Assembly: GCF_019145375.1 (NCBI RefSeq)
Contig: NZ_JAHSTX010000001.1
Location: 4,551,501 to 4,615,500, forward strand
Length of the DNA stretch: 64,000 bases
Direction of reading: 5' to 3'
DNA from: Pseudomonas triticicola
Lineage (GTDB): Bacteria; Pseudomonadota; Gammaproteobacteria; Pseudomonadales; Pseudomonadaceae
Shown: in pieces, positions 28,328 to 39,381 of the stretch
Layout: every line of letters starts with the position of its first letter
How positions within the stretch are numbered: position 1 is the stretch's first letter
The notes under the pieces: model-generated
Told to the model about the DNA's origin: nothing
The model's database searches: none
Seen by the model: only the letters and a program-made list of their open reading frames with translations
Program-made: the position numbers and the translations under genes

Positions 28328-29634
28328 ATCCGCGTCTGGCCGCCGCCAAGGCCCTCGCTGCCGTACTCAGCGGCAAGGCTTCGCTGAACAGCTCCCTGCC
28401 GACGCAACTGGACAAGGTCGAGGATCGCGATCGCGGTTTCACTCAGGACCTGGCCTTCGGCACCGCACGCTGGCAGCCACGCCTGGCGGCATTGGCGGAA
28501 AAACTGCTGCAGAAACCGTTTAAATCCGCCGACGCTGATGTCGAGGCGTTGCTGCTGGTTGGTCTGTATCAACTGCTCTACACCCGCGTACCGGCCCATG
28601 CCGCGATCGGCGAAACCGTCGGCTGCGCAGACAAGCTGAAAAAGCCTTGGGCCAAAGGTCTGCTCAACGCCGTGCTGCGCAATGCCCAGCGCGAAAGCGA
28701 GACGATCTTCGCCGAACTGGAACGCGACCCGGTGGTGCGCACGGCTCACCCGCGCTGGCTGCAAAAATCCCTGAAGGCATTTTGGCCCGAGCAGTGGGAA
28801 GCCATCTGCGCAGCGAATAACGCGCATCCGCCGATGATCCTGCGGGTCAACCGTCGCCATCACAGTCGCGATGCTTATCTCGCGCTGCTGGGCGAAGCCG
28901 GGATCGCCGCGACGCCGTGCGTTTACAGCCGCGACGGCATCGTCCTCGAAGCCGCTGCCGACGTGCGCAGCCTGCCGGGTTTCGCCGAAGGCTGGATCAG
29001 CGTGCAGGACGAAGCCGCGCAACTGGCTGCCGACCTGCTTGATCTGGCGCCGGGGCAGCGGGTGCTCGACGCCTGCTGCGCCCCCGGCGGCAAGACCTGC
29101 CACATCCTCGAAGCCGAGCCGGCGCTGGCCGGCGTGGTGGCGGTGGATCTGGAAGCCAAGCGTCTGGTGCGGGTGAAGGAAAACCTCGAGCGCCTCGGCC
29201 TCGACGCTGAACTGATCGCTGCCGACGGTCGCGATATCGACAAATGGTGGGACGGCAAACCGTTCCAGCGCATCCTCCTCGATGCGCCATGCTCGGCCAC
29301 CGGCGTGATCCGCCGCCATCCGGACATCAAGCTGACCCGCCAGCCCGACGACATCGTCGCGCTCGCGCAACTGCAAGGCGAACTGCTTGATGCGATGTGG
29401 AAAGCCCTCGAGGTCGGCGGCATCCTGCTCTACGCCACCTGCTCGACGCTGCCGACCGAGAACACCGAAGTCATCGCTGCGTTTCTCGAACGCACGCCCG
29501 GCGCGCGGGAACTCGATCTGGCCACCGCGGCCGGCATCAAGCAGCCCCATGGTCGCCAGTTGCTGGCCCAGCAGGGCGGGCATGACGGCTTCTACTACGC
29601 CAAGCTGATCAAGATCGCCGCCGCGCGCGGCTAA
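28324..29634 (+). CDS. rsmB: 16S rRNA (cytosine-967-C5)-methyltransferase
   Basis: A 436-residue protein: N-terminal NusB-like RNA-binding domain (about 5-140) and C-terminal SAM methyltransferase domain (about 235-430). Motifs are [15 protein letters not shown] (SAM loop), [17 protein letters not shown] and YATCST, which supply the two conserved Cys residues of this family. The frame is open to 28207, but the ATG overlapping the fmt stop (ATGA) is the coupled start. Confidence 0.96.
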   Translation: MNPRLAAAKALAAVLSGKASLNSSLPTQLDKVEDRDRGFTQDLAFGTARWQPRLAALAEKLLQKPFKSADADVEALLLVGLYQLLYTRVPAHAAIGETVGCADKLKKPWAKGLLNAVLRNAQRESETIFAELERDPVVRTAHPRWLQKSLKAFWPEQWEAICAANNAHPPMILRVNRRHHSRDAYLALLGEAGIAATPCVYSRDGIVLEAAADVRSLPGFAEGWISVQDEAAQLAADLLDLAPGQRVLDACCAPGGKTCHILEAEPALAGVVAVDLEAKRLVRVKENLERLGLDAELIAADGRDIDKWWDGKPFQRILLDAPCSATGVIRRHPDIKLTRQPDDIVALAQLQGELLDAMWKALEVGGILLYATCSTLPTENTEVIAAFLERTPGARELDLATAAGIKQPHGRQLLAQQGGHDGFYYAKLIKIAAARG

Positions 29635-29655
29635 ACGGATTCATGGAGTGACTGG

Positions 29656-31032
29656 ATGAAAATCATCATCCTCGGTGCGGGACAGGTCGGCGGTTCGCTG
29701 GCCGAACATCTGGCCAGCGAGGCCAACGACATCACTGTGGTCGACACCGATGGCGAGCGCCTGCGCGACCTCGGCGACCGCCTCGACATCCGCACCGTGC
29801 AGGGCCGGGGCTCGCTGCCGTCGGTGCTGCGTCAGGCCGGTGCCGACGACGCCGACATGCTGGTCGCCGTGACCAACAGCGACGAAACCAACATGGTCGC
29901 CTGCCAGGTCGCCCACACGCTGTTCCACACGCCGACCAAAATCGCCCGGGTGCGCGAAGCGTCGTACCTCAATCGCGAGGAACAGCTGTTCCAGAACGAA
30001 GCGATTCCGGTCGACGTGCTGATCAGTCCCGAGCAGGTCGTGACCAATTACATCAAGCGCCTGATCCAGCACCCCGGCGCGTTGCAGGTGATCGACTTCG
30101 CCGAAGGCGCGGCGCAACTGGTAGCGGTGCGCGCCTACTACGGCGGGCCGCTGGTGGGCCAGCAACTGCGCCAGTTGCGCGAGCACATGCCGAACGTCGA
30201 AACCCGCGTGGCGGCGATCTTCCGCCGTGACCGGCCGATCCTGCCCCAGGGCGACACGGTGATCGAGGCCGATGACGAGGTGTTTTTCATCGCCGCTCGC
30301 GAGGACATTCGCGCGGTGATGAGCGAAATGCGCCGCCTCGACGAAACCTACAAACGCATTGTCATCGCCGGCGGCGGGCAGATCGGCGAGCGTCTGGCCG
30401 AGGCCATCGAAAGCCGTTATCAGGTGAAGATCATCGAGATGAGCCCGGCGCGTTGCCGCTACCTCTCCGACACCCTCGACAGCACCGTAGTGTTGCAGGG
30501 CAGCGCCTCGGACCGCGATCTGCTGCTGGAAGAGAACATCGCCGACGCCGATATCTTCCTCGCCCTGACCAACGATGACGAAGCCAACATCATGTCGTCG
30601 CTGCTGGCCAAACGGCTGGGGGCGAAGAAGGTCATGACGATCATCAACAACCCGGCCTACGTCGATCTGATCCAGGGCGGCGACATCGATATCGCCATCA
30701 GCCCGCAACTGGCGACCATCGGCACCTTGCTCGCCCATGTGCGCCGCGGCGATATCGTCAGCGTGCACTCACTGCGGCGCGGCGCGGCGGAAGCGATCGA
30801 GGCGATTGCCCACGGTGATGCGAAATCGAGCAAGGTCATCGGCAAGCCGATCGAGAAGATCGGCCTGCCGCCCGGCACCACCATCGGCGCGGTGATCCGC
30901 AACGAGAAAGTGATCATCGCCCACGACGACACGGTGATCGAAGCGGGCGACCACGTGATTCTGTTCCTTGTGGATAAAAAGCATATTCGCGATGTGGAGA
31001 AGCTGTTCCATGTGGGGTTGAGCTTTTTCTGA
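29656..31032 (+). CDS. trkA: Trk potassium system NAD-binding subunit
   Basis: A 458-residue peripheral membrane protein that gates the TrkH/TrkG potassium channel. It is a duplicated RCK: two Rossmann units each start with a Gly-rich loop ([16 protein letters not shown] at the N-terminus and [18 protein letters not shown] near residue 236), each followed by a TrkA-C domain. It is 21 bases after rsmB, in the order also seen in P. aeruginosa. The channel subunit is not in this window. Confidence 0.97.
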   Translation: MKIIILGAGQVGGSLAEHLASEANDITVVDTDGERLRDLGDRLDIRTVQGRGSLPSVLRQAGADDADMLVAVTNSDETNMVACQVAHTLFHTPTKIARVREASYLNREEQLFQNEAIPVDVLISPEQVVTNYIKRLIQHPGALQVIDFAEGAAQLVAVRAYYGGPLVGQQLRQLREHMPNVETRVAAIFRRDRPILPQGDTVIEADDEVFFIAAREDIRAVMSEMRRLDETYKRIVIAGGGQIGERLAEAIESRYQVKIIEMSPARCRYLSDTLDSTVVLQGSASDRDLLLEENIADADIFLALTNDDEANIMSSLLAKRLGAKKVMTIINNPAYVDLIQGGDIDIAISPQLATIGTLLAHVRRGDIVSVHSLRRGAAEAIEAIAHGDAKSSKVIGKPIEKIGLPPGTTIGAVIRNEKVIIAHDDTVIEAGDHVILFLVDKKHIRDVEKLFHVGLSFF

Positions 31033-31036
31033 GGTT

Positions 31037-31143
31037 GATCGTTCCCACGCTCCGCGTGGGAACGCAGCCCGGGACGCTCTGCGTCCCATAAGCGGACGCA
31101 AAGCGTCCATTGAGGCATTCCCACGCAGAGCGTGGGAACGATC
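31037..31143. repeat. Nested inverted repeats between trkA and the TPR gene
   Basis: Outer arms GATCGTTCCCACGCTC and its near complement near 31128-31143 enclose a second hairpin (GGACGCTCTGCGTCC) and a third (GGACGCAAAGCGTCC). This GTTCCCACGC-type repeat is another dispersed Pseudomonas family. It is the last repeat of this kind in the window; none was found in the remaining 33 kb. Confidence 0.85.
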
Positions 31144-31164
31144 ACTCAAACGAGGTTGAATAAA

Positions 31165-31479
31165 ATGCTCGAATCCCTGGAAAAAATGCTCGCCAAGGGT
31201 GTGGATAACGCTCTGTTGCGCTTCGGTCTGGGCAAGGGTTATCTGGACTTGGGTGAAAACGCCAAGGCTGCCGAGCATTTTCAGCGTTGTGTCGCTTTCG
31301 ATCCGAAATACTCGGCAGCGTGGAAACTGCTGGGCAAGGCGCAGCTGGCGCTAGGCGATCACGCCGCTGCGCGTCAGGCCTGGGAACAAGGCCTGGAAGC
31401 GGCCCGCGCCCACGGTGACAAACAGGCCGAAAAGGAGATGACGGTGTTCCTGAAGAAGCTCGAGCGGCAGGCGTCTTGA
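31165..31479 (+). CDS. Small tetratricopeptide-repeat protein
   Basis: A 104-residue protein of about two TPR units (LLRFGLGKGYLDLGENAKAAEHF and AAWKLLGKAQLALGDHAAARQAW) plus capping helices. There is no signal peptide, so it is probably a cytoplasmic scaffold. The ATG has GAGG about 10 bases upstream; a longer frame from 31132 lacks one and starts inside the repeat. Partner unknown. A conserved neighbour of trkA and lpxL in pseudomonads. Confidence 0.8.
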   Translation: MLESLEKMLAKGVDNALLRFGLGKGYLDLGENAKAAEHFQRCVAFDPKYSAAWKLLGKAQLALGDHAAARQAWEQGLEAARAHGDKQAEKEMTVFLKKLERQAS

Positions 31480-31536
31480 GCTATCGATAGCGCAAGGCGA
31501 GGCCGTCTGCACTGACCGTCCCCCAAGCGATGTTGT

Positions 31537-32424
31537 TCAGTACCAGCGCGCCTCGCCCGGCGGACGCTTCTTGAAGCGTTTCATGCTCCACATGTACTGG
31601 CTCGGATACGCCGCGACGTAACGCTCGACCACTTTGCTCATCGCCGCGCAGGACTCGGCGGTATCGGTGCTGTACATGGCTTCTGGCGCGGCTTCGAGGA
31701 TCACTTTGTAGCCCGAGCCGTCAGGCAGGCGCAGGGCATGCAGGAACACACCGACCGCTTTGCCGCCGGCCAGCATGTTCGGCACGAATTTGCTGGTCAG
31801 TGCCTGAGTGGCAAAGAACGGCACGAAAATCCCGGCGGATTCGGCCGGTTCCGGGTCGGCGGGGATGCCCACGGCACCGCCCTTGCGCACTTCCTTGATG
31901 ACGCTGAGAATGCCTTCCTTGGTCGACGCCGCGACCTTGTTGCCCAGCTGCACACGCTGTTTGCGCAGCAATTCATCCACTGCCTTGAGCTTCGGCGGAC
32001 GGTAGAAAATGATCGGTTTGCACTGGCTGCAATAGAAGTGGTTGAGCACTTCCCAGTTGCCGAGGTGGCTGGTGATGCCGACCACGCCTTTGCCCGAGGC
32101 CAGCGCGTCTTTCAACACATCGAGGCCTTCGACTTCGCGAACCAGATCGATCGAGCGCTGCGCCGGCCAGATCCACGCGCAGGCGCTTTCGGTCAGCGAC
32201 TTGCCGATGTCTTTCAGACTCTGCCCGACCAGACGCTCACGTTCGGCCGCATCCATCTGGGGAAAACACTTGGCGAGGTTGATCCGCACCACGTCGCGGG
32301 AACGGTTTGGGGTTTTCCACATGATCCAGCCGATCGCCGAACCCACGGCCTGCACGGCCCGCCATGGCAGCAGGGCAAACAGCCGCAGAGCGCCTACCAG
32401 CAAGGCGCCTTTAAACTTTTCCAC
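31537..32424 (-). CDS. Lipid A biosynthesis lauroyl acyltransferase (LpxL/HtrB family)
   Basis: A 295-residue inner-membrane enzyme with one N-terminal membrane helix that transfers a secondary acyl chain to Kdo-lipid A or its precursor. The catalytic HxxxxE motif appears as HLGNWE, and conserved blocks include KPIIFYRPPK and the FFATQALTSKFVP region. It is the counterpart of PA0011 in P. aeruginosa. It follows tag by 41 bases in the same direction. Acyl length and target position cannot be assigned from sequence. Confidence 0.9.
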   Translation of the reverse strand: MEKFKGALLVGALRLFALLPWRAVQAVGSAIGWIMWKTPNRSRDVVRINLAKCFPQMDAAERERLVGQSLKDIGKSLTESACAWIWPAQRSIDLVREVEGLDVLKDALASGKGVVGITSHLGNWEVLNHFYCSQCKPIIFYRPPKLKAVDELLRKQRVQLGNKVAASTKEGILSVIKEVRKGGAVGIPADPEPAESAGIFVPFFATQALTSKFVPNMLAGGKAVGVFLHALRLPDGSGYKVILEAAPEAMYSTDTAESCAAMSKVVERYVAAYPSQYMWSMKRFKKRPPGEARWY

Positions 32425-32465
32425 AGGTCACTCCTGATCTTTGTGCTGTGCGCGAGCCGGGCATT

Positions 32466-33023
32466 CTAACCGGCGTTGGCGAGCTGCGCGTAGCGGTCGC
32501 AATCCTGGGTGTGGTCCATGACCATGCCCGAGGCCTGCATCAGCGCGTAGCAAATGGTCGGACCGACGAAGGTGAAGCCGGCTTTCTTTAGCGCCTTGCT
32601 CATCGCCAGCGCTTCGGGGGTGATCGCCGGAACTTCGCTGCGATCCTTGAAATGATTGATGATCGGTTGCTCGCCAACAAACGACCATAGAAATGCCACC
32701 GGATCCTCCAGCGCCAGCCACGCCTGGGCGTTGCGCCGGGCGGCGTTGAGTTTCAGGCGATTGCGGATGATGCCCGGGTCGAGCATGAGTTCGTCGATTT
32801 CGGCATCGCTCATCTGCGCCACGCGCTGCACGTCAAAGCCGAACAGCACCTCGCGATAGCGCTCACGTTTGCGCAACACGGTGATCCACGACAGTCCGGC
32901 CTGGAACCCTTCGAGCAAAAGCAACTCGAACAAACCCTGCGCATCGCGCAGCGGCGTGCCCCACTCCTGATCGTGATAAGCCATGTACAGCGGATCTTCG
33001 GTACACCAAAAGCAGCGTGGCAT
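32466..33023 (-). CDS. tag: DNA-3-methyladenine glycosylase I
   Basis: A 185-residue base-excision enzyme that removes 3-methyladenine. The zinc ligands Cys4, His17, His171 and Cys175 ([19 protein letters not shown]) and the catalytic-site Glu38 in [12 protein letters not shown] are present. The open frame continues upstream through glyQ in antisense; the ATG at 33023 is the only sensible start. It is divergent from glyQ. Confidence 0.96.
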   Translation of the reverse strand: MPRCFWCTEDPLYMAYHDQEWGTPLRDAQGLFELLLLEGFQAGLSWITVLRKRERYREVLFGFDVQRVAQMSDAEIDELMLDPGIIRNRLKLNAARRNAQAWLALEDPVAFLWSFVGEQPIINHFKDRSEVPAITPEALAMSKALKKAGFTFVGPTICYALMQASGMVMDHTQDCDRYAQLANAG

Positions 33024-33104
33024 AAGGCTCCAGGGGGCGTGCGCAGCAACGAATCGGGTATACTCCCGCTCTTTAAATCGCAGCCCAAGAAACAGGTGAA
33101 TTTC

Positions 33105-34058
33105 GTGAGCCAGCCTACGCCAGCCGTGCGTACCTTCCAAGACTTGATCCTCGCGCTCCAGCAATACTGGGCCGAGCAAGGTTGTGTGGTACTTCAGCCC
33201 TACGATATGGAAGTAGGCGCCGGCACTTTCCACACCGCGACCTTCCTGCGCGCCATCGGCCCGGAAACCTGGAACGCCGCGTACGTTCAGCCAAGCCGCC
33301 GTCCGACTGACGGCCGTTACGGCGAAAACCCGAACCGTCTGCAGCACTACTATCAGTTCCAGGTAGTCCTGAAGCCGAACCCGGACAACTTCCAGGAGCT
33401 GTACCTGGGCTCGCTCAAGCATGTCGGCCTCGACCCGCTGGTGCACGACATCCGCTTCGTCGAAGACAACTGGGAATCGCCGACCCTCGGCGCCTGGGGT
33501 CTGGGCTGGGAAGTCTGGCTCAACGGCATGGAAGTCACCCAGTTCACCTACTTCCAGCAAGCGGGCGGCATCGAGTGCTACCCGGTGACCGGCGAGATCA
33601 CCTACGGTCTCGAGCGTCTGGCGATGTACCTGCAAGGCGTCGATTCGGTCTACGACCTGGTCTGGGCTGACGGCCCGTTCGGCAAAGTCACCTACGGCGA
33701 TGTGTTCCACCAGAACGAAGTGGAGCAGTCCACCTACAACTTCGAACACGCCAACGTCGACAAACTGTTCGAGCTGTTCGACTTCTATGAAAGCGAAGCC
33801 AAGCGCCTGATCGAACTCGACCAGCCGCTGCCGTTGCCAAGCTACGAAATGGTGCTGAAGGCGTCGCACACCTTCAACCTGCTGGATGCGCGCCGGGCGA
33901 TCTCGGTGACCGCGCGTCAGCAATACATTCTGCGCGTACGCACCCTGGCGCGTTCCGTTGCGCAAGCCTACCTGCTGGCACGCGCCAAGCTGGGCTTCCC
34001 GATGGCGACCCCGGACCTGCGTGACGAAGTACTGGCCAAGCTGGAGGCTGCACAATGA
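33105..34058 (+). CDS. glyQ: Glycyl-tRNA synthetase alpha subunit
   Basis: The 317-residue catalytic alpha chain of the tetrameric (alpha2beta2) bacterial GlyRS. Class II core: [32 protein letters not shown] and [28 protein letters not shown]. The start is a GTG at 33105 with AGGTGAA about 6 bases upstream; upstream in-frame codons are not conserved. A -10-like TATACT at 33059 may be its promoter. It overlaps glyS by 4 bases. Confidence 0.97.
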   Translation: MSQPTPAVRTFQDLILALQQYWAEQGCVVLQPYDMEVGAGTFHTATFLRAIGPETWNAAYVQPSRRPTDGRYGENPNRLQHYYQFQVVLKPNPDNFQELYLGSLKHVGLDPLVHDIRFVEDNWESPTLGAWGLGWEVWLNGMEVTQFTYFQQAGGIECYPVTGEITYGLERLAMYLQGVDSVYDLVWADGPFGKVTYGDVFHQNEVEQSTYNFEHANVDKLFELFDFYESEAKRLIELDQPLPLPSYEMVLKASHTFNLLDARRAISVTARQQYILRVRTLARSVAQAYLLARAKLGFPMATPDLRDEVLAKLEAAQ

Positions 34059-36109
34059 GTGCGCAAGATTTTCTGGTTGAACTGGGCACCGAAGAACTGC
34101 CACCCAAAGCCCTGAACACTTTGGCTGACGCGTTCCTCGCCGGTATCGACAAGGGCCTGCAAGCCGCCGGCCTGAACTACGAAAGCAAAACCGTGTATGC
34201 CGCGCCGCGTCGTCTGGCTGTGCTGATCACAGCGCTGGCCACTCAGCAGCCGGATCGCAGCATCAACCTCGATGGCCCGCCACGTCAGGCCGCGTTCGAC
34301 GCTGACGGCAATCCGACTCAGGCCGCCCTCGGTTTCGCCAAGAAGTGCGGCGTCGAGCTGAGCGAAATCGACCAGAGCGGTCCGAAACTGCGCTACAGCC
34401 AGAACATCGCCGGCAAGCCGACTGCGAGCCTGCTGCCGACCATCGTCGAAGATTCGCTGAACGACCTGCCGATTCCGAAACGCATGCGTTGGGGTGCGCG
34501 CAAGGAAGAATTCGTGCGTCCGACCCAGTGGCTGGTGATGCTGCTCGGTGATCAGGTCATCGACTGCACGATCCTCGCGCAGAAGGCTGGCCGTGAATCC
34601 CGTGGTCACCGTTTCCACCATCCGCAAGCCGTACGCATCGGTTCGCCGTCGAGCTACCTCGCCGACCTGCGTGCCGCTTACGTATTGGCCGATGCCAACG
34701 AGCGTCGCGAGATCATCAGCAAGCGCACCGAAGAGTTGGCTACCCGTCAGGAAGGCACGGCGATCGTACCGCCGGCGCTGCTCGACGAAGTGACCGCGCT
34801 GGTCGAATGGCCGGTGCCGCTGGTGTGCTCGTTCGAGGAACGCTTCCTCGACGTGCCGCAGGAAGCGCTGATCACCACCATGCAGGACAACCAGAAGTAC
34901 TTCTGCCTGCTGGATGCCGACGGCAAGTTGCTGCCACGTTTCATTACCGTGGCCAACATCGAAAGCAAAGACCCGCAGCAGATCATCGCCGGTAACGAGA
35001 AAGTGGTGCGCCCACGCCTGACCGACGCCGAGTTCTTCTTCAAGCAGGACAAGAAGCAGAAACTCGAAGACTTCAACCTGCGCCTGCAGAACGTGGTATT
35101 CCAGGAAAAACTCGGCAGCGTCTACGACAAGGCCGAGCGCGTATCGAAACTGGCCGCGTACATCGCCGCACGCATCGGCGGCAACGCCTCGTGGGCTGCC
35201 CGTGCGGGCCTGCTGTCGAAGTGCGACCTGGCCACCGAAATGGTTGGCGAGTTCCCGGAGATGCAAGGCGTCGCCGGTTACTACTACGCCCTCAATGACG
35301 GCGAGCCGCAGGACGTCGCGCTGGCCTTGAACGAGCAGTACATGCCACGCGGTGCCGGTGCTGAATTGCCGGCGACCCTGACCGGTGCAGCCGTGGCGAT
35401 CGCCGACAAGCTCGACACTCTGGTCGGCATCTTCGGTATCGGCATGCTGCCAACCGGCAGCAAAGACCCGTATGCCTTGCGCCGTGCGGCGCTGGGTGTG
35501 CTGCGTATCCTGATCGAGAAACAACTGGATCTGGACCTGAACGACGCCGTGGCTTTCGCGGTGAATGCATTCGGCGGCAAGGTCAAGGCTGCCGGCCTCA
35601 ACGAAGCCGTGCTGGAATTCATCTTCGACCGTCTGCGTGCGCGTTATGAAGACGAAGGCGTCGACGTCGCCACTTACCTGTCGGTACGGGCGCTGAAGCC
35701 GGGTTCGGCGCTGGACTTCGACCAGCGTGTGCAGGCTGTGCAGGCCTTCCGCAAACTGCCGGAAGCGGCAGCACTGGCGGCGGTGAACAAGCGTGTGTCG
35801 AACCTGTTGAGCAAAGTCGAAGGCTCGGTACCGACCGTGGTCGAGGCCAAGTATTTCGACAACGCCAACGAGTTCTCGCTGTATTCGGCAATCCAGCAAG
35901 CGGATCAAGCGGTGCAGCCAATGGCCGCGGCGCGTCAGTACAACGAATCGCTGGCACGCCTGGCGGCACTGCGCGAGCCGGTCGACGCGTTCTTCGACGC
36001 GGTGATGGTCAATGCCGACGATGCCAATGTGCGGGCCAACCGTTATGCGCTGCTGGCGCGTCTGCGTGGCTTGTTCCTCGGTGTTGCCGACATTTCGCTG
36101 CTGGGTTGA
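34055..36109 (+). CDS. glyS: Glycyl-tRNA synthetase beta subunit
   Basis: The 684-residue beta chain, which binds tRNA and has a C-terminal DALR-like anticodon-binding region. It starts [20 protein letters not shown] as in other proteobacteria. Translation is coupled to glyQ through ATGA overlap, which helps keep subunits equimolar. gmhB follows 10 bases after the stop. Confidence 0.97.
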   Translation: MSAQDFLVELGTEELPPKALNTLADAFLAGIDKGLQAAGLNYESKTVYAAPRRLAVLITALATQQPDRSINLDGPPRQAAFDADGNPTQAALGFAKKCGVELSEIDQSGPKLRYSQNIAGKPTASLLPTIVEDSLNDLPIPKRMRWGARKEEFVRPTQWLVMLLGDQVIDCTILAQKAGRESRGHRFHHPQAVRIGSPSSYLADLRAAYVLADANERREIISKRTEELATRQEGTAIVPPALLDEVTALVEWPVPLVCSFEERFLDVPQEALITTMQDNQKYFCLLDADGKLLPRFITVANIESKDPQQIIAGNEKVVRPRLTDAEFFFKQDKKQKLEDFNLRLQNVVFQEKLGSVYDKAERVSKLAAYIAARIGGNASWAARAGLLSKCDLATEMVGEFPEMQGVAGYYYALNDGEPQDVALALNEQYMPRGAGAELPATLTGAAVAIADKLDTLVGIFGIGMLPTGSKDPYALRRAALGVLRILIEKQLDLDLNDAVAFAVNAFGGKVKAAGLNEAVLEFIFDRLRARYEDEGVDVATYLSVRALKPGSALDFDQRVQAVQAFRKLPEAAALAAVNKRVSNLLSKVEGSVPTVVEAKYFDNANEFSLYSAIQQADQAVQPMAAARQYNESLARLAALREPVDAFFDAVMVNADDANVRANRYALLARLRGLFLGVADISLLG

Positions 36110-36119
36110 GGGATTGCTG

Positions 36120-36653
36120 TTGAAACTGCTGATTCTCGATCGTGACGGCGTGATCAATTACGACTCCGATGCCTACATCAAGTCGGTGGAGGAGTGGATT
36201 CCGCTGCCCGGCTCGATCGAAGCGATCGCGCAGTTGAGCAAGGCCGGCTGGACGGTGGCGGTGGCCACCAACCAGTCGGGCATTGCTCGCGGCTACTACG
36301 ACCTCGCCACCCTCGAGGCCATGCACGCGCGCCTGCGCGAGCTCGTCGCGGAGCAGGGCGGCGAAGTCGGTTTGATCGTGTATTGCCCGCATGGCCCGGA
36401 CGAAGGCTGCGATTGCCGCAAACCGAAACCGGGAATGCTGAAAACCATTGCCGAGCATTACACGGTGCCGTTGACCAACGTCTGGTTCGTCGGCGACAGC
36501 CTTGGTGACCTGGAGGCCGCCAAAGCCGTCGATTCACAGCCAGTTTTGGTGAAGACCGGGAAAGGCGAAAAGACTCAGGGCAAAACCCTGCCGGTTGGCA
36601 CTCTGATTTTTGACGATCTGGCGGCGATTGCCGCAGAACTTATCCACAACTAG
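36120..36653 (+). CDS. gmhB: D-glycero-beta-D-manno-heptose 1,7-bisphosphate 7-phosphatase
   Basis: A 177-residue HAD-family phosphatase of the ADP-heptose pathway for LPS inner core. LDRDGVIN has the nucleophile Asp7 and acid Asp9. A zinc-binding loop CPHGPDEGCDCRKPKPGM distinguishes GmhB from other HAD enzymes, and FVGDSLGDLEAA supplies the magnesium site. The start is TTG with GAGGGA upstream; no ATG gives the right length. A perfect DnaA 9-mer spans the last codons (36640). Confidence 0.93.
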   Translation: MKLLILDRDGVINYDSDAYIKSVEEWIPLPGSIEAIAQLSKAGWTVAVATNQSGIARGYYDLATLEAMHARLRELVAEQGGEVGLIVYCPHGPDEGCDCRKPKPGMLKTIAEHYTVPLTNVWFVGDSLGDLEAAKAVDSQPVLVKTGKGEKTQGKTLPVGTLIFDDLAAIAAELIHN

Positions 36654-36736
36654 AGTACTTCTGAATTTCCTGGCCAGGGATTGCTCGGGAGTGCGCTTGA
36701 ACAGTCGGGCATTGCCCCGTAACGGTAACCGTCGCC

Positions 36737-37516
36737 ATGTCGATACTGCGGGCCTTCAGAATCTTTCTTTTCTACCTGCTGCTGGGCACAACAGCGTTGC
36801 TGTGGTGCAGCCTGAGCTTTTTCATCGCGCCGTTTCTGTCCTTCAAGGCGCGCTATCGTTTCATCAACGTTTACTGGTGCCGTTGCGCCCTGTGGCTGAC
36901 CAAGGTTTTCCTCGGCATCCGCTACGAAATCAAGGGCGCGGAAAACGTGCCGGACCGGCCCTGCGTGATTCAATCGAACCACCAGAGCACATGGGAGACG
37001 TTCTTTCTCTCCGCTTATTTCTCGCCATTGAGCCAAGTGCTCAAGCGCGAATTACTTTACGTGCCGTTCTTCGGCTGGGCCATGGCCATGCTGCGCCCGA
37101 TCGCCATCGATCGCGACAACCCGAAAGCCGCGCTCAAACAGGTCGCGGCCAAAGGGGACGAGCTGCTCAAGGACAACGTCTGGGTGCTGATCTTTCCAGA
37201 AGGGACACGAGTCCCGTACGGCACCGTTGGGAAGTTCTCCCGCAGTGGCAGCGCATTGGCTGTGAATGCGGCGCTTCCGGTGCTGCCGATTGCACACAAT
37301 GCCGGCAAATTCTGGCCAAAAATCGGCTGGGGCAAACAGGCCGGAGTGATCACCGTGGTCATCGGCGAACCGATGTATGCCGAAGGCAGTGGGCCGCGCG
37401 CCATCGCTGATCTGAATGACCGTGTGCAGGCGTGGAACGAGCAGACCCAGCGGGAAATGGGTTCGCTGCCACCGGCGCCACAGGCACCGGCCGCGAGTGA
37501 CCAAATGGCTGTCTGA
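36737..37516 (+). CDS. hdtS: 1-acyl-sn-glycerol-3-phosphate acyltransferase, HdtS/LptA type
   Basis: A 259-residue membrane-associated PlsC-family acyltransferase with an N-terminal membrane helix, the HxxxxE block NHQSTWE (His82, Glu87) and FPEGTR. It acylates lysophosphatidic acid. The orthologue in P. fluorescens F113 was named hdtS for a reported acyl-homoserine-lactone activity and lies in the same glyS-gmhB context; P. aeruginosa calls it lptA (PA0005). The phospholipid role is secure by family; the signalling role is not visible from sequence. It ends at a shared terminator. Confidence 0.9.
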   Translation: MSILRAFRIFLFYLLLGTTALLWCSLSFFIAPFLSFKARYRFINVYWCRCALWLTKVFLGIRYEIKGAENVPDRPCVIQSNHQSTWETFFLSAYFSPLSQVLKRELLYVPFFGWAMAMLRPIAIDRDNPKAALKQVAAKGDELLKDNVWVLIFPEGTRVPYGTVGKFSRSGSALAVNAALPVLPIAHNAGKFWPKIGWGKQAGVITVVIGEPMYAEGSGPRAIADLNDRVQAWNEQTQREMGSLPPAPQAPAASDQMAV

Positions 37517-37643
37517 ATTTTGTGGATAACCTGTGTACGCTTTCCCTTCAAAAGACCGTAATCGTTCTCTAACTTGTTGATTAACATGGATATTTCTAAA
37601 TAGCTAAATTGAACAAAATCCGTGCATAAGTTTTATCGGATGT

Positions 37644-37674
37644 AAAAAAACCGGCTGTTATAGCCGGTTTTTTT
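37644..37674. terminator. Bidirectional terminator between hdtS and the sensor kinase
   Basis: AAAAAAACCGGCT, loop GTTAT, AGCCGGTTTTTTT: a perfect 13-bp hairpin with U-runs on both strands, between convergent genes. Confidence 0.95.
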
Positions 37675-37681
37675 GTGCCGT

Positions 37682-39217
37682 TCATTCAGCAATCAGCGGT
37701 AACTCGATGCGGAATGTGGTTCCCGCATTGACCACGCTGTGACATTCGATCGTACCGCCATGATGATCGATAACGGCTTTTACCATCGACAGACCCAAAC
37801 CCACGCCGTCGATACCTTGGGCCGAGGAGAAACGCCGATACTGGCTGAACAGGTCAGGCAATTCATCGGCGGCAATGCCCTTGCCCTGATCGGACAATTC
37901 GCAGCGCAGCCACTGCCCATCACAGCTGACCGTCAGTTGCACCGTGCTGTCTGCCGGGCTGTACTTGATCGCGTTTTCCAGCAGGTTGAACAGGGCGCGC
38001 GTCAGCAATCCCTGATCGGCCAGAATCAGCCGCTCCTGACATTCCTCATCAACTTCGTTGAGTAGCTCGATACGTTTCTGCTGCGCGATGGGCAGGGCCT
38101 GATCGAGGACGTCCAATACCAGCATCGCGAACAATGTCGGGCGGAACTGATAGGTCTCGGACTCAGCCCGCGCCAACAAGACGAAACCATCGGTCAGATC
38201 CAGCGCGCGGCGCACCTGACGCTCAATCTGCTCGAACAGCGGCGCATCAGCACCCTCTCGATGACGATGTACATCCAGCAGGGCGAGGATCGCCGAATGC
38301 GGCGCGCGCAAGTCATGGGAAAGAAAACGCAGCAGGACGCCGCGCTGCTCCTCGGCCGCACGCTCGGCACTCAAATCCGTCAGGCTAAGCAGCCAACCGA
38401 TCGGTGTATCGCCATCGACCGGCAGCAGCGCCGCTCTTTCCAGGCGCAGACTGCGTTCCTTGTGATCGCGAAATTCCAGCAACGGCAGGGTGGCCAGCGT
38501 CGGTCGCGGCGCTGTGGATAATTCCGGATAGCCGAGCCGCGCGAGTTGCTCGAGTACGTCATCGCCCACCAACGGATCTTCGAACAGTTCGCGCGCCTTG
38601 CGATTGCCCAGCAGAATCTTGCCCTGCGGATCACTGATCAGCGTCGCCACCGGCAGGTATTCCAGGCCATCGGCAATGAACCGCCGGGTGTCGCGGGTAC
38701 GGCTCATGGCTTGTTCGAGCGCCATGATCTGGCCCTGCAAACGGTCGGCACCGGTGAAGCGGGTCCGGCGTCGCTCCGGGAAAACTTTCGGCTCGCTGTC
38801 CAGACGTGCCAGCTCCCAGCCGAAGTAGGTCAGCACCACGCTCAGGCGTCGCCAGTTCCAGATCAGGTAACCGAACAACACGCCCAGGGCTGCTGGCGTT
38901 GGCGACCACCAGTAGCGGACTTCGGCCAGCAGGGCGCTGGCTATCAGCGCACAGGCCATGCCGATCAAAGTGACCCACAGCGCCCAACGCGGCCGCCACA
39001 GCAATAATCCCAGCACACCGGCGACCATCGCCACGGACAAAAGCGCGCCGGGCGCTGGTGACGGATTGTGCAGATTGATCTGGGCGCGATAAGACAACAA
39101 GGCAGTCAGCGGCAACAGCACTAGACTTATCCACAACCACTCGCGCACCAGCCGCCGGAACAGACGCTGCACCTGGCTCGGCTCACGACTTTCACGTCGA
39201 CGTTGAGTGTTATGCAT
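37682..39217 (-). CDS. Membrane sensor histidine kinase
   Basis: A 511-residue kinase. It has four likely membrane helices in residues 28-122, a PAS-like region (about 185-275: LPVATLISDPQGKILLGNRKARELF), a HisKA box FLSHDLRAPHSAIL with phosphoacceptor His301, and a HATPase domain (LLENAIKYSP, DQGKGIAADE, GVGLGLSMV). The periplasmic loops are tiny, so the signal is probably sensed in the membrane or by the PAS domain. The membrane part looks like the tail of CHASE2-type kinases, without the CHASE2 domain. The likely partner regulator is transcribed divergently from 39382. Signal unknown. Confidence 0.85.
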   Translation of the reverse strand: MHNTQRRRESREPSQVQRLFRRLVREWLWISLVLLPLTALLSYRAQINLHNPSPAPGALLSVAMVAGVLGLLLWRPRWALWVTLIGMACALIASALLAEVRYWWSPTPAALGVLFGYLIWNWRRLSVVLTYFGWELARLDSEPKVFPERRRTRFTGADRLQGQIMALEQAMSRTRDTRRFIADGLEYLPVATLISDPQGKILLGNRKARELFEDPLVGDDVLEQLARLGYPELSTAPRPTLATLPLLEFRDHKERSLRLERAALLPVDGDTPIGWLLSLTDLSAERAAEEQRGVLLRFLSHDLRAPHSAILALLDVHRHREGADAPLFEQIERQVRRALDLTDGFVLLARAESETYQFRPTLFAMLVLDVLDQALPIAQQKRIELLNEVDEECQERLILADQGLLTRALFNLLENAIKYSPADSTVQLTVSCDGQWLRCELSDQGKGIAADELPDLFSQYRRFSSAQGIDGVGLGLSMVKAVIDHHGGTIECHSVVNAGTTFRIELPLIAE

Positions 39218-39381
39218 GAGGCACAGGGCAGGGCAGTGGGAATGGTTTCATAGGTCTCAGGTCTGAGGCGTAGACCCGAAGAATCATAGCGGACGTCGAC
39301 ATCCGGCGGGCTGCTTCTTTCATCGCGGCCGGGGAGTCGTTATTGTCGACATCCCAGCCCCAGCGACAAGGAACACCGCCG

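Noticed and set aside
33968-36157. Very long open frame antisense to glyS (about 729 codons)
   Set aside because: It mirrors glyS in a high-GC genome, has a Gln/Arg/His-rich composition typical of a shadow frame, and resembles no protein family.
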